A DNA stretch of 64,000 nucleotides from Onchocerca volvulus (Eukaryota; Nematoda; Chromadorea; Rhabditida; Onchocercidae), in assembly GCA_000499405.2 (NCBI GenBank), contig HG738138.1, positions 2,108,001 through 2,172,000 of the forward strand, in the 5' to 3' direction. Positions 15,001 to 27,300 of the stretch are shown in pieces. How positions within the stretch are numbered: position 1 is the stretch's first letter; every line of letters begins with the position of its first letter. The position numbers and the translations under genes are program-made. Under the pieces are notes generated by a model. That model had not been told where the DNA came from. It did not search any database and worked only from the letters and a program-made list of their open reading frames with translations.

Positions 15001-15464
15001 TTGTTAATTAATCCGGTCACTGCGAATTTCATTTAAAAAAAACATTCTTTCAAACTTGTTATCAAGTAAAAAGTAAGGTGGCTGTAAAAAAAAAAAAAAC
15101 AAAACAAAATATTTAAGAATAATTTAGCAATAATTCCCATATAATCATTAGTAATAAAAGCAATAATAATAATAATAAACAATGAATGATAATGTTTCAA
15201 ATTTTCAGATAATCCAAAGAATATATAACTGTTTAATGCCTAAAATTTTCGAATAACCTAAAGGATGCATTAATTAATTAATTAATTAATTAGTTAATAC
15301 ATTCATTTCTACCTCGAACAAAATAATAATGCTTGTGGCCATGATCGTTCAATTGTATATACCCGAAAACATTTTGATCTGTATTTTTCCCATCCTTGTG
15401 CACAGTCTAAACCAATATCTGATACTGTGTATTTTGAATCAGTCACATTTTTCATATCATTTTC
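80..15464 (-). CDS. uif: Uninflatable-like giant extracellular mosaic protein (partial, both ends missing)
   Basis: 33 exons in continuous frame, about 1,898 codons: 15464-15313, 14735-14623, 14509-14382, 13774-13678, 12508-12410, 12051-11912, 11266-11056, 10965-10823, 10492-10291, 10175-9997, 9894-9729, 9619-9437, 9332-9150, 8853-8671, 8172-7885, 7647-7558, 7152-6971, 6675-6519, 6369-6236, 6116-5949, 5861-5792, 5459-5340, 4956-4790, 4540-4414, 4306-4056, 3908-3711, 3603-3421, 3274-2986, 2819-2568, 2189-1909, 1315-1084, 743-573, 235-80. Domain order: C-type lectin (FWNDGQPD, final FVCVLPAC), LDLa ([15 protein letters not shown]), three CUB, four sushi, Ca-binding EGF (DIDEC), F5/8C, Ca-binding EGF (DVNEC), four sushi, F5/8C, two HYR, one sushi, an unassigned Cys-poor segment, then an ephrin-receptor-like Cys repeat ([19 protein letters not shown]). 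This order resembles arthropod Uninflatable, an apical epithelial surface protein; function here is inferred. The exon at 80 ends in a donor, so more exons lie left. The signal peptide lies above 15464 and was not found. The intron after 4790 uses a GC donor. Confidence 0.5.
12627..12666. repeat. Near-perfect 40-nt palindrome in an intron
   Basis: Arms 12627-12640 and 12653-12666 pair over 14 bp with a single T-G wobble at 12635/12658. The AT-rich centre can extend the pairing almost to the midpoint. It lies in the intron between the C-type lectin and LDLa exons of the Uninflatable-like gene. The sequence shows the symmetry only; no function is assigned. Confidence 0.75.
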
Positions 15465-16052
15465 CTGAAAAATCCTAACAAAAGTTTAAAATATTTTAAA
15501 TATTAAATAATTCTAAGTAAAGAAAATGCAAAAAAAAAATTCTGAAATATTTTTAAATATCAAATGTAATTGCATAATTTGTTGCAATTTAACATCCTAA
15601 ATTTTTGAATAATCCAACATATGCATTAATTAATTAATCAATAACATTCATTAATGCAAGCAACAGAAAAAATTTGTTTTGTTTTTTTTTTCTCCTTTTT
15701 CTCTCAAAATCTAACTTGTTCAGTAGTTGTAGTAGTAGCAATGGTAGTACTGATAACTGTAGCACTGATAATCGGTGATATCGAAGTAGCAACAGCAACA
15801 GTAGCAGCAATAGCAACAGTAGCAGTATTATCCGTAAAAATTGTTGCAACTACCACATTTTGTTGGAGTAATAATAGTAGCAATATGAATGGTAATGATA
15901 ATCGTGGTGATTGTAGTTGTTGCTGTCGTTTTTGTTGTATGATGGATAAGTGATAAGGTTGGAAAATTATCATGGTAAATGATAATGATAATAATATTTG
16001 GTTGAAGCGTACACATACACCACCCCACCGATGTAAATAAATGGACTGTGAA

Positions 16053-16067
16053 TGACGCTAAGCGTCA
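16053..16067. repeat. Perfect palindrome TGACGC-TAA-GCGTCA
   Basis: Two 6-base arms that are exact reverse complements flank a 3-base centre. The half sites resemble the CRE core (TGACG), and the position is upstream of the first recognised exon of the minus-strand mosaic gene. A transcription-factor site is only a possibility. Confidence 0.5.
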
Positions 16068-18381
16068 ACTATCGTTCTTCAGGCTGTCTTACGGATTTTG
16101 CAATCAGGGCAAGACGAAGATGAGAGAAATAGTCCAGTTGACCTCATTAATTTGACCTTCCATCTGCTTCATTTCAACCTTCAAATAAATGAGAAAATGT
16201 GCCATCTTGTCTTTCCGTCAAAACTCTCACAATAACAATCATTACTAAATTTAAATACCAACCTATCCCTTCATCTTTTCTTGCCACCTTTTTTTTTCAA
16301 TTCCTTTTTCCCATCTCTAATCTCCTCCCCTCCTTTTCTTCTCTTCCCCTTCTTTACCTTTACCTTTTTCCGTTTTTACCTTTCCCTCTTCCTAGTCCAA
16401 TACCGAAATTTCAAGTTATTCATGTCACTTTTCACTTCATATTTTCACAAAAATTTTCATTTTCACTATCCCATTTAGTCTGTTCGTTATATCAATAATA
16501 ATTTGAAGATATGATATAATGATAAGGATGATGGTGATAATAGTGATAATGATTGATGCAAATAATGACAAATACAATGTATCAAATAAATATCCTTTCA
16601 TTACGGAATTTTGATAATCTTTTACAACTTTCGATTTAATTTCTACAAACATTAATGCATTTCCTATTGTATCCTTTCATCTTCCCTACAAAAAAAATAA
16701 AAAAAAGATATTATTCTTATTTTTTAATTTCTCAGTATGTATTCTAATCCATTTCATTAATATTCTATTTCAGATCTGAATGATTACTATCATTTTCGAT
16801 CAGATTTTTTATTGTATGGAGAATGGAGATTGAAAATGAATTTTGCTGAATTATATATCTGATAAAATTGCTATTATTTTTTTTTTTTAGAAATATCAAT
16901 AAAGTTTGAAAATTAACATGTTTATCGAAAATTCTTTGAATTAATCATTGTTAAAATAGAATTCTTGTTTAGACAAACTTTCCATTACGTTAAAAAATTA
17001 TGCGAAATTTTTGAGTTGGATCTTTTATTTTATTTTCCTTTTTTTTTGTTATTTTTTAAAATTTTCTAACCCATCTTTTGAATTAAGTCAACTTGCCGGA
17101 TTTATTTCGGAATAATTTTCGCATTAACTCGGCCAGTATATAATAATGCACAGTACATTTAAGAAGTAAAGTATTCATTTGACAACTTAATGACTATTTA
17201 CATTTAAATTGAAATATTGGATTTTATGAATGAGTTATCTCGATCAATCAAATATCTGAATACAATTGATAGTAATAAAACTTATTTCAATTCTCTTTCA
17301 AATTTGTTTTCCCTAATTTTTTAAATGATTATATTGTTGAAAAGAAAAAACATTAAAAATTTTCGAATACAAATTAGCCTAAGTTTCATTTGTTGATCAA
17401 ATTTAAAATTGCTTCCAAAAATTACAAGAAAGAAAGGTAATGCTAGATCAGAACGTTGAAACGGTTTAATTTACGATATTTTTGTCGTGTAACTTGAATA
17501 CTAAAAATATCTAAAATATGGTTTTTATTTCCCTTTAAAAAGATTTTACAATATTATAAAACAGTTTTCCCCCTTTCTTCCTCTCTATTTATTAAATATA
17601 ATAAAAATAACTAGTCTGAAAAAAAAAAGTCGATATTGCTAATCTATCTAAATAAGATCAAAACAAATAAATACAAACAAATTTAAAATCAATTTTTACT
17701 TCTAATTAAAGTGAAAAAAGCGAAAAAATTGCTGAAATTTGTATTTGAAAAAATATCAATATTGAAAATATGAAATGATTATTAATTGACAGATATGAAA
17801 ATGAAATTGATATTTTGGGAAAGCATGATGGACAACTTGGATAACCTGTGCGAAATCTTCTATGCACAAATTAATAATGACAACAACAGCAAAAACAACA
17901 AATAACAAAGATAATAAATATTCATTCTCTAGAAATCAAGATTTTCCTTGATCTTTTCCCTTGATTTAATTGATTTGTTAATTTTTAATTTCTTGATTTA
18001 ATGTGAATTTTTTAAAAAATATCTTTTAAAATGCATAGATATTTCAATGAATTCAGTTAATGACATTTAAATGAGAAAAAAAAAAAAAAAGAATTTTAAA
18101 AACAATATACATACATCCATACATCGCATGTATTGCTCTCTTAATTAATTGACCTGTCCAATTGGCCTACACTCTTATCTTTCTACACTAATTTAATCTT
18201 GTTTTTTTGTTGTTATGGTATTAAAAAAAAAAATTTTCGAATCGATCAAATGATTTCAGGGAAAAAAAAAACGAAAGAAAAAATAATAAATTTGAACTGT
18301 TATTTGAATTTTATTTATGAAAATACAGGAAAAACTCAAATTGTAATGGAAGAATTGCAAAAATTTCTTCAAATATTCTTT

Positions 18382-18388
<7 letters not shown>

Positions 18389-18433
<45 letters not shown>
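18389..18433. repeat. TC dinucleotide microsatellite
   Basis: Uninterrupted alternation of T and C for about 45 bases, about 1.4 kb upstream of the Ly6 start codon. It explains the serine/leucine-rich open frame running through it, which is not a gene. Confidence 0.95.
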
Positions 18434-18434
<1 letters not shown>

Positions 18435-19866
18435 AAAGGAACGAAGGAGGATTACGGTGTCCATTGATGGAACAATTATAAAAGGGAAAAAATGAATTTA
18501 TTGTTGGCTGAGATTAGTTTATAAATTATGTTTGAAATATTTTTTATGCAAAATTGTAGCATTTAAAAACAATTATAAATTATGAAAAAATTTTATTTAA
18601 CCATCAATTTTTATGATTAAATTATGACGATAAATTTGAAAAGTCAAAAGTTTGTTTAAAAATATGCAATGTCGATGTTTGTTTCTTATTGATCGATTAA
18701 ATAATTTGCGAAATTTGGCTGATTTTTTTTTTTCATTTTTTTCAATAAGATGACTAGTTTGGTCAGTAGTTAAGGCCTATGGTGAAAGCTGAATACAACT
18801 CCCAGCGATTGGCAATTACCGGATTAAGGTAGAAAAATGGAGGAAAAAAAATACCAAAGATTTCTAAAAAAGTGGCAAAATTATTGGTATGAATGATATA
18901 TTTTTCGATGACCTGAAATTACTCATTTGATAACATATCAATCAAAATTAATCAATCAAAATTAAATCAAGCAAAATAAGAAAAAGAAATGCATCGTGAA
19001 TAAATATGATTAAGGAATGAAGTAATATTAGCTTAGTTTACTTTCACGCAAAACTTGTCGACTCTGTTGTTTGGCAATTGGTATGCGACGATGGATGACC
19101 GATGACCGAGAGAGATGAGTCCACTAACAAATTAGTACCTTTTAATTTGCCTTTCATCAATGCTAGTTCTTTTCTTTTGAAGATTTCCATTGATATCTTC
19201 AACTATTGCCCTCTATTTGCCGAATATCATCATTACGATAGCTAATACATCATTGATTGATTAATTGATTTAAATTTAATTAATTCTAAATTCATAAATT
19301 AAAAATTTCTAAAATTTAAATGATATTAAAATGGTGATATCATGATAATATCATGATATTTCTTATATATCATCCTCCTACAACTTCCTTTCATTTATTC
19401 CATTTCCCCGCTTTCGTTATTATTCAGAAATTATTTATCCTGAAATTTTAAACCTATTACTACTACTTTTGTATCGAAATGCAAATATGAAACATTTTTA
19501 AAATATTACAAATATATTTTGAATAATATTGATCAGATTATTTTAATATTCAGAAAAATTTGAAAAATGGAATTTATTCATACATTTTAATCATTTATTT
19601 CCCTACTTATTTTTTACTTTTATTTAAAAATTTTCTTTATAAATAACTAATACATTTCAAATTAGTTTAATTTAATGTAAACATAATGATATGAAACTTG
19701 CTGAAATTATGGTTGAAACGAAACGAAGTTGCTAAGTTTTTTTTTCATCATTTAGTCATTCGTAGTTCAAAGATATAGTGTGTGTTTCAGTGTATATTTC
19801 TATGTGTATATGTGTGTGTTTTTGATTTGTGATTTTTTCCAAAAGTTTTCTGTTAAGCTTATCGAT

Positions 19867-21048
19867 ATGCTTGTCAGTTGGTTGTTTTACAGTTTGACAA
19901 GTATATATTTCGAAATTTGTGACACCTTAAATTGTTACAAATGTATCGCAAATACCGAAAATTCATCCTGTATTATGGAACCTATGCAACAATCTATCGA
20001 TCATTGCAATACTTCATTTTGTCAGGTTCCAATATTTCATTTTTTCTTTTCCTTAAAAAATTTTCTGTAAGAGAAATTAATTGCGCTATTTTAAATTAAT
20101 ATATTCAAATATTGTCTATTCAATAAATTTCTTTCTATTGTTAATGTCTCTACAGTTACTTGTTTTCATATTTGCAATCATTCAACTCGTAATTAACTGG
20201 AAACAAATTTTATAAATATCAACGCAATTCTTAAAAAATATAGTGAAATTTTAAAATTTACTTATTCACTCCGCAATGCTCATATATTTAAATCTTAAAC
20301 ATAGCAAAATTACGTCCTATAATTACTTCCCCGAAAATTTTCTCTTTATTAATTGTTATTTGACAAATAATTGAATGTTTCAAATAATTTTTGTTAGGAA
20401 ATAAAATTAATTATGATGATATCTTTGTAATCTTATCTTTAAAAAAAAAAAACAAACTTACTTTTATAAATCGATAATTAAATTCTAGTGATTTTATGAA
20501 ACTAATGATAACAGCTAATAGATTAAATATGCCAGAATTATGCAATCAAATTTTTTTCTCGTAAGAATGAAAAAAAAAAAAAAAACAAAATTTTTCATAA
20601 CAGTCGACAAGCACATAAAGCTAAAAATGCTTGAATACTTAAAACTTAGGTGGAAACTTTTCTTTTTTACAATAATAATGATGTGGACATTAGACTTTAT
20701 AGGTATGGAAATTGCAATCGGCTGTTAATAATCAGGTGCATATATTCGAACGTAGCTGTAGTACAACATGTATTACAGGATGCATTACCTTATCTGATAT
20801 GGCAAATAGGTTTATCAGGTATTATCCACTTTATTTATTAAAATTAAACTAAAACTTATCAGAAGAAAACAACAATCAGTAATACATTCCAGTGTAACTA
20901 ATCTTTTCATTTCAGTTGTTCATCATGTTGTCAAATGGATGGTTGTAATACGGATAATCGTGGAAAACAACTGACAGGTGTAGAGTCATTTTTACTGCAC
21001 ATTACAATGATCTTTTTTTATAATATTATTAATGATATGTTTTTATAA
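19867..21048 (+). CDS. Ly6/uPAR-like (three-finger) GPI-anchored protein
   Basis: Three exons, 19867-20025, 20703-20818 and 20916-21048, join in frame to 135 residues. A short hydrophobic leader (MLVSWLFYSLTSIYF) precedes LNCYKC, the usual first cysteine pair of Ly6 domains. Further cysteines follow, and the domain closes with CCQMDGCN, the three-finger signature (CC, four residues, CN). The last 20 residues are hydrophobic with a polar spacer before them, as expected for a GPI-attachment signal. The most likely role is a small cell-surface Ly6 protein. In nematodes such proteins often modulate receptors or channels, but no partner can be read from the sequence. AATAAA occurs at 21130-21135, about 80 nt after the stop. 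The start is the Met closest to the leader; an upstream in-frame Met exists. It converges on the erlin gene. Confidence 0.75.
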
Positions 21049-21327
21049 AAAAACTTGCAATCAAACAAATGAAAGAGCAAGAAAGAAAGAAAAAAAAAAA
21101 AGAAAATTACAACAAATTCCTAATATTAAAATAAATTCAGTCAAAAATAGCAAAATTTGCAAAAGTATCAATAAATTTTGTTTTGCTAATATCCATTCAC
21201 TATTAATCTCTTCTAGATATCCTTTAACGAAAGATATAACATAAAATCTTTGAACAAATAAGGAAAATAAAAAATAACCCGCGAACGTCGAATTATGACC
21301 ATAAATTTAGTATAATGGATAAATGCT
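21049..21327. other. Convergent 3' region of the Ly6 and erlin genes
   Basis: Only 279 bp lie between the two stop codons. The Ly6 poly(A) signal AATAAA is at 21130-21135 on the plus strand. No clear AATAAA was seen for erlin on the minus strand. The rest is A-rich 3' UTR-like sequence. Confidence 0.6.
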
Positions 21328-23989
<2,662 letters not shown>

Positions 23990-23999
23990 ACCTGAACTA
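23990..23999 (-). promoter_or_regulatory. Probable spliced-leader acceptor of erlin
   Basis: On the minus strand GTTCAG ends at 23992, two bases before the ATG at 23989. An acceptor this close to a start codon, with no upstream coding exon, suits nematode trans-splicing. A 5' UTR intron would look the same. Confidence 0.5.
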
Positions 24000-24340
24000 T
24001 ACTGCTTTTTTTTTCCATATCAACTCCTTAACTAATCTGTGGTTCCGCACGCGAATACATTTCCATGAATCGTCCTTGTACTGCCCATGATGTTATTCCA
24101 AAATTTCCTTTTTTCTCGCTTTTTTACTCCTCTTTCTGCTATTGTGCATTCGAATTCGATTTAAATCGAATTAAATTTCAAATATTTTAATCCAAAATTT
24201 GAGATTTTACAGGATTCAGAAAAATCTTCCATCCATAACCATTGACTTCAACATTTATGGATCAAAAATCCATTATTGAAGCCTAGAAGGGCGATCAATG
24301 ATATCCATATAACATCCAAGAAACAGATATATAGAAACAA
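24000..24340. other. Short spacer between intersectin and erlin
   Basis: About 340 bp between the intersectin poly(A) signal and the erlin acceptor, both genes on the minus strand. No open frame of note. The short spacing is compatible with a nematode operon. Confidence 0.5.
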
Positions 24341-24346
24341 TTTATT
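24341..24346 (-). terminator. Poly(A) signal AATAAA of intersectin
   Basis: The minus strand reads AATAAA four bases after the TGA stop (24353-24351) of the last intersectin exon. This gives a very short 3' UTR. Confidence 0.75.
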
Positions 24347-24350
24347 GGAT

Positions 24351-27300
24351 TCAATAGAATAATTGTACAACAAATTTGAGAATTACACGAGGTCGTAAAT
24401 TTGATATATCGCCTGATTTACAATCAAATTGCTTCGACATTGGACCACGATGCGTTGTTGCAGCTGTCAATAAATCGGCCATTGCAATTCTACTGCTGCC
24501 TGGAAATTTCAAAATATACTAATGAATGGAAATATTAAACTCTCTCTTATTTCCAAGCCTTTAATATGAAAATATTTGAAATTTTACGCTAATTCGAAAA
24601 AGTTTCGAAAAAATCCAAAAGTTCTTCGTTTCAAAAGACTTCATGAAGACAGTCAACGTGTTCAAAAAAATGACAAGCAAAAGGTGCCATGCGCAATATA
24701 TGAGAATGGTCAACGAATCTGCAAGAATTGTTGCTATGTAAGGTAACGAAATCGTCCGTTACGATGGATTAATCGAACTGTTAAAACAATGGGGAAAGTA
24801 TGGGCAAAGTAAGCAAGAAAATATAAATTGCATCCTTAACGACAAGAATTGATTTAAACATGATAGCAAGCAATAGCTACATAAAATATATCTTTCAGCT
24901 ATGATTGAATCATGCCAAACATGCCTGCACAAAGATCTGGCGAAAAGAATCGATTGAGAAAAATTGCTACTTCAAAAAAATCATCATAAGCAGTTTTATA
25001 GATAGGCAGCTGTGTGGTACAAAGGTGCTCTTTTTTGTTCATATCAACATCTGCATAGGTTGATGATTGACCGATTTGGAATTTGCACAGTATTGATTGG
25101 GTTCCCAATAATCTCAATGCAGTATCCATGTTTAAGATGCAAACCAATTCCACGAAAAGTCGACCTTGTTCAGATATATCGGAGGATAAAGATGATTTCT
25201 AAATAAACAATTTGATTAGGGAATCCAATAAATTTCAAAAATTTAATAAAGAAATTCAGAAAAAAAGTATTTGCCTCTCTTTATCAGCAGATAAAATTAT
25301 CTATTTGAAACTGACCCTTCTTATGCTTTTCTATAACATAAAAAAGAAAAAATTATTAAAACATTATATAAAATATAAAAATTATATAAAACATGGCAAA
25401 CCTTTACTGTTAGGCATTGATTATGGTAATCGTTAATGGCTTTTTCAATTTGTGCAACCCAAAATAACCGAGCATTTCGATTCGGTGCACGTAATATTAC
25501 GGAAAATTCTCCTAAAAATCAAGTAAAGAAATAACGTAATAAACTAGAATCACATTACAGTGACAATCCCGAAATTACAAGATATTCGTATGCAAACACG
25601 AAAATTCAGCAAATCCAAAAAATGCTAACCAGAGCGTACTTCAAACGAACAATCATCCATTTCCTTGTTCTGTATAACTTTAGCATTTTCCAACAATAAA
25701 GGTGTCTTATAAAGATTCAACTGTAATTCACTTGTTTTTGAAATCCTGAACTCCTCCAGCTATAATGATATTATTTGAACTTCTTAGAATTCTGATTCGT
25801 ATATTATCATGATTGTTATCTATAGTTTGTACTTTCATCACTGCATAATTTACGAAGGGATCACGTTCCTTTTGACGTATATATGAGCTCGCAGTTTCCC
25901 TTGCTTGTTGTCCAGTATGCTAATTGACGCTTGATCAAAAGCTCAATTTTGTTTTCAGTTTCCGTCTACACAGATACCTGTACATAAACAAAGTTCACTA
26001 TCCTTCCATTAGTCTAACTTTGGACCAGTATTACGAAATAGCTTATTTTCAGAAAAAGATAAGAAATGCTAAAACCTGTTCGATTGGTTCCACGGGTGTT
26101 GTCAGCATCAAAAAATCATTGAATAACAAAGCAACCAATATTTTCCCATTTAACTGTTTCTGCAAAGCTCCAGAATGTAGGAGACATCGTGGTCCAACTT
26201 TCCTGGAATTAATAAGAAAGTTTAAAAAATTAATAACAGATACATCTTTTGACCCCACAATTTCCCAAATCCACCCAACTTTAAATTCAAATTTAAACTT
26301 CAATCACCGAGTAGAAGATGGGAAGACAATAGGTGGTTGTATTGCTTCACAATGGATATGTTGCTGGGCCCAAATAAGCATGCTAGAACTATCCATCGCA
26401 CTGATGACATCGTTAATTTCGGTACATAACGACTTCAACAGCTCATACGCTTTTTCAAGATTCTAGATAAAAACATTCGCTTTAGAGACAACAGTATACA
26501 TGATTCATAGATTTTAGAAAACTAAAAAATCTAAAAAACAGAGGAAAGAATGAAGATACAGTTGTTTGTAACCTTGCGCTTAGGATCATCCGGATCCGTA
26601 TATTTGACAAGCTTTTCAAAAATTAACGGATAACGAGTAATGCGATTCATCGGTAAAAGCAAAAAATAACTGAAATTTATCCCTTTTGTCTTTACACAAC
26701 AAGAACGATAAGCCTGAAACAAATGTAATTTTGGAAAATCGAAAATTATAGTATAGGATGAGCAGAGAATTTTAGAACTAGAAAAAAAAAAAAATTAAAG
26801 GAAAGAAATTACTTGTCTAAAAGTAATGTTATTATGTTCAAGTTCGTTTAGCATTTCCAACGCTGTTTGCTGTTTCGAGCAAAATTCAACATAAGCACGA
26901 AGCAAATCAATCTTTTCCACAAATACATCACCTCAAAATATACCGTTCTGATTATTTGATGATTAATTCACAGATAAGAAATTCGTTAGGAATAATTTTA
27001 AAAAAAAGAAAAAAAAAACATAGGCAGAGAATGAAATGATTTGCATTCGACTTAATTGCTCAACTGAAATTTAAATCTATGCCATTTTCAATCTCAAAGA
27101 GTTCTCTTCTCACAAAAAGATTACGGCACTGACGTTCAATAAAGAATGGTACCATAGACCACTCCATTTATTTAAAGAAAATGTTGGAAAAAAGAAACTG
27201 ACCAGGTGGTAGTTGTTTAAGCGCATTAGCGATAGAAGTGGAAACCGAAATGAGCTGTTCAAAATTTAAAAATAATTGGCTTGCAAGACTAGTACTAATT

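Larger units (their letters stand above)
15465..19866. other. Non-coding stretch between the Uninflatable-like exons and the Ly6 gene
   Basis: No conserved exon was recognised in these 4.4 kb. The stretch should hold the missing 5' exons or promoter of the minus-strand mosaic gene and the promoter of the plus-strand Ly6 gene. It contains degenerate GTA/CAG-rich simple sequence at about 15715-15945, which is open on both strands but has no protein character. It also holds a 15-bp palindrome (16053-16067), a pyrimidine-rich tract (16275-16400) and a TC microsatellite (18389-18433). Confidence 0.6.

Noticed and set aside
15654..15973. Overlapping open frames on both strands rich in V, A, T or S, L, Q
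   Set aside because: They follow from degenerate GTA/CAG-type simple sequence; no splice or protein evidence.
18199..18435. Open frame ending in a serine/leucine run
   Set aside because: Produced by the TC microsatellite.
25924..26466. Plus-strand open frame of 180 codons, the longest in the window
   Set aside because: It lies antisense to three intersectin exons (end of DH, start of PH) whose minus-strand translation clearly matches the family. It has no splice partners or recognisable domain.
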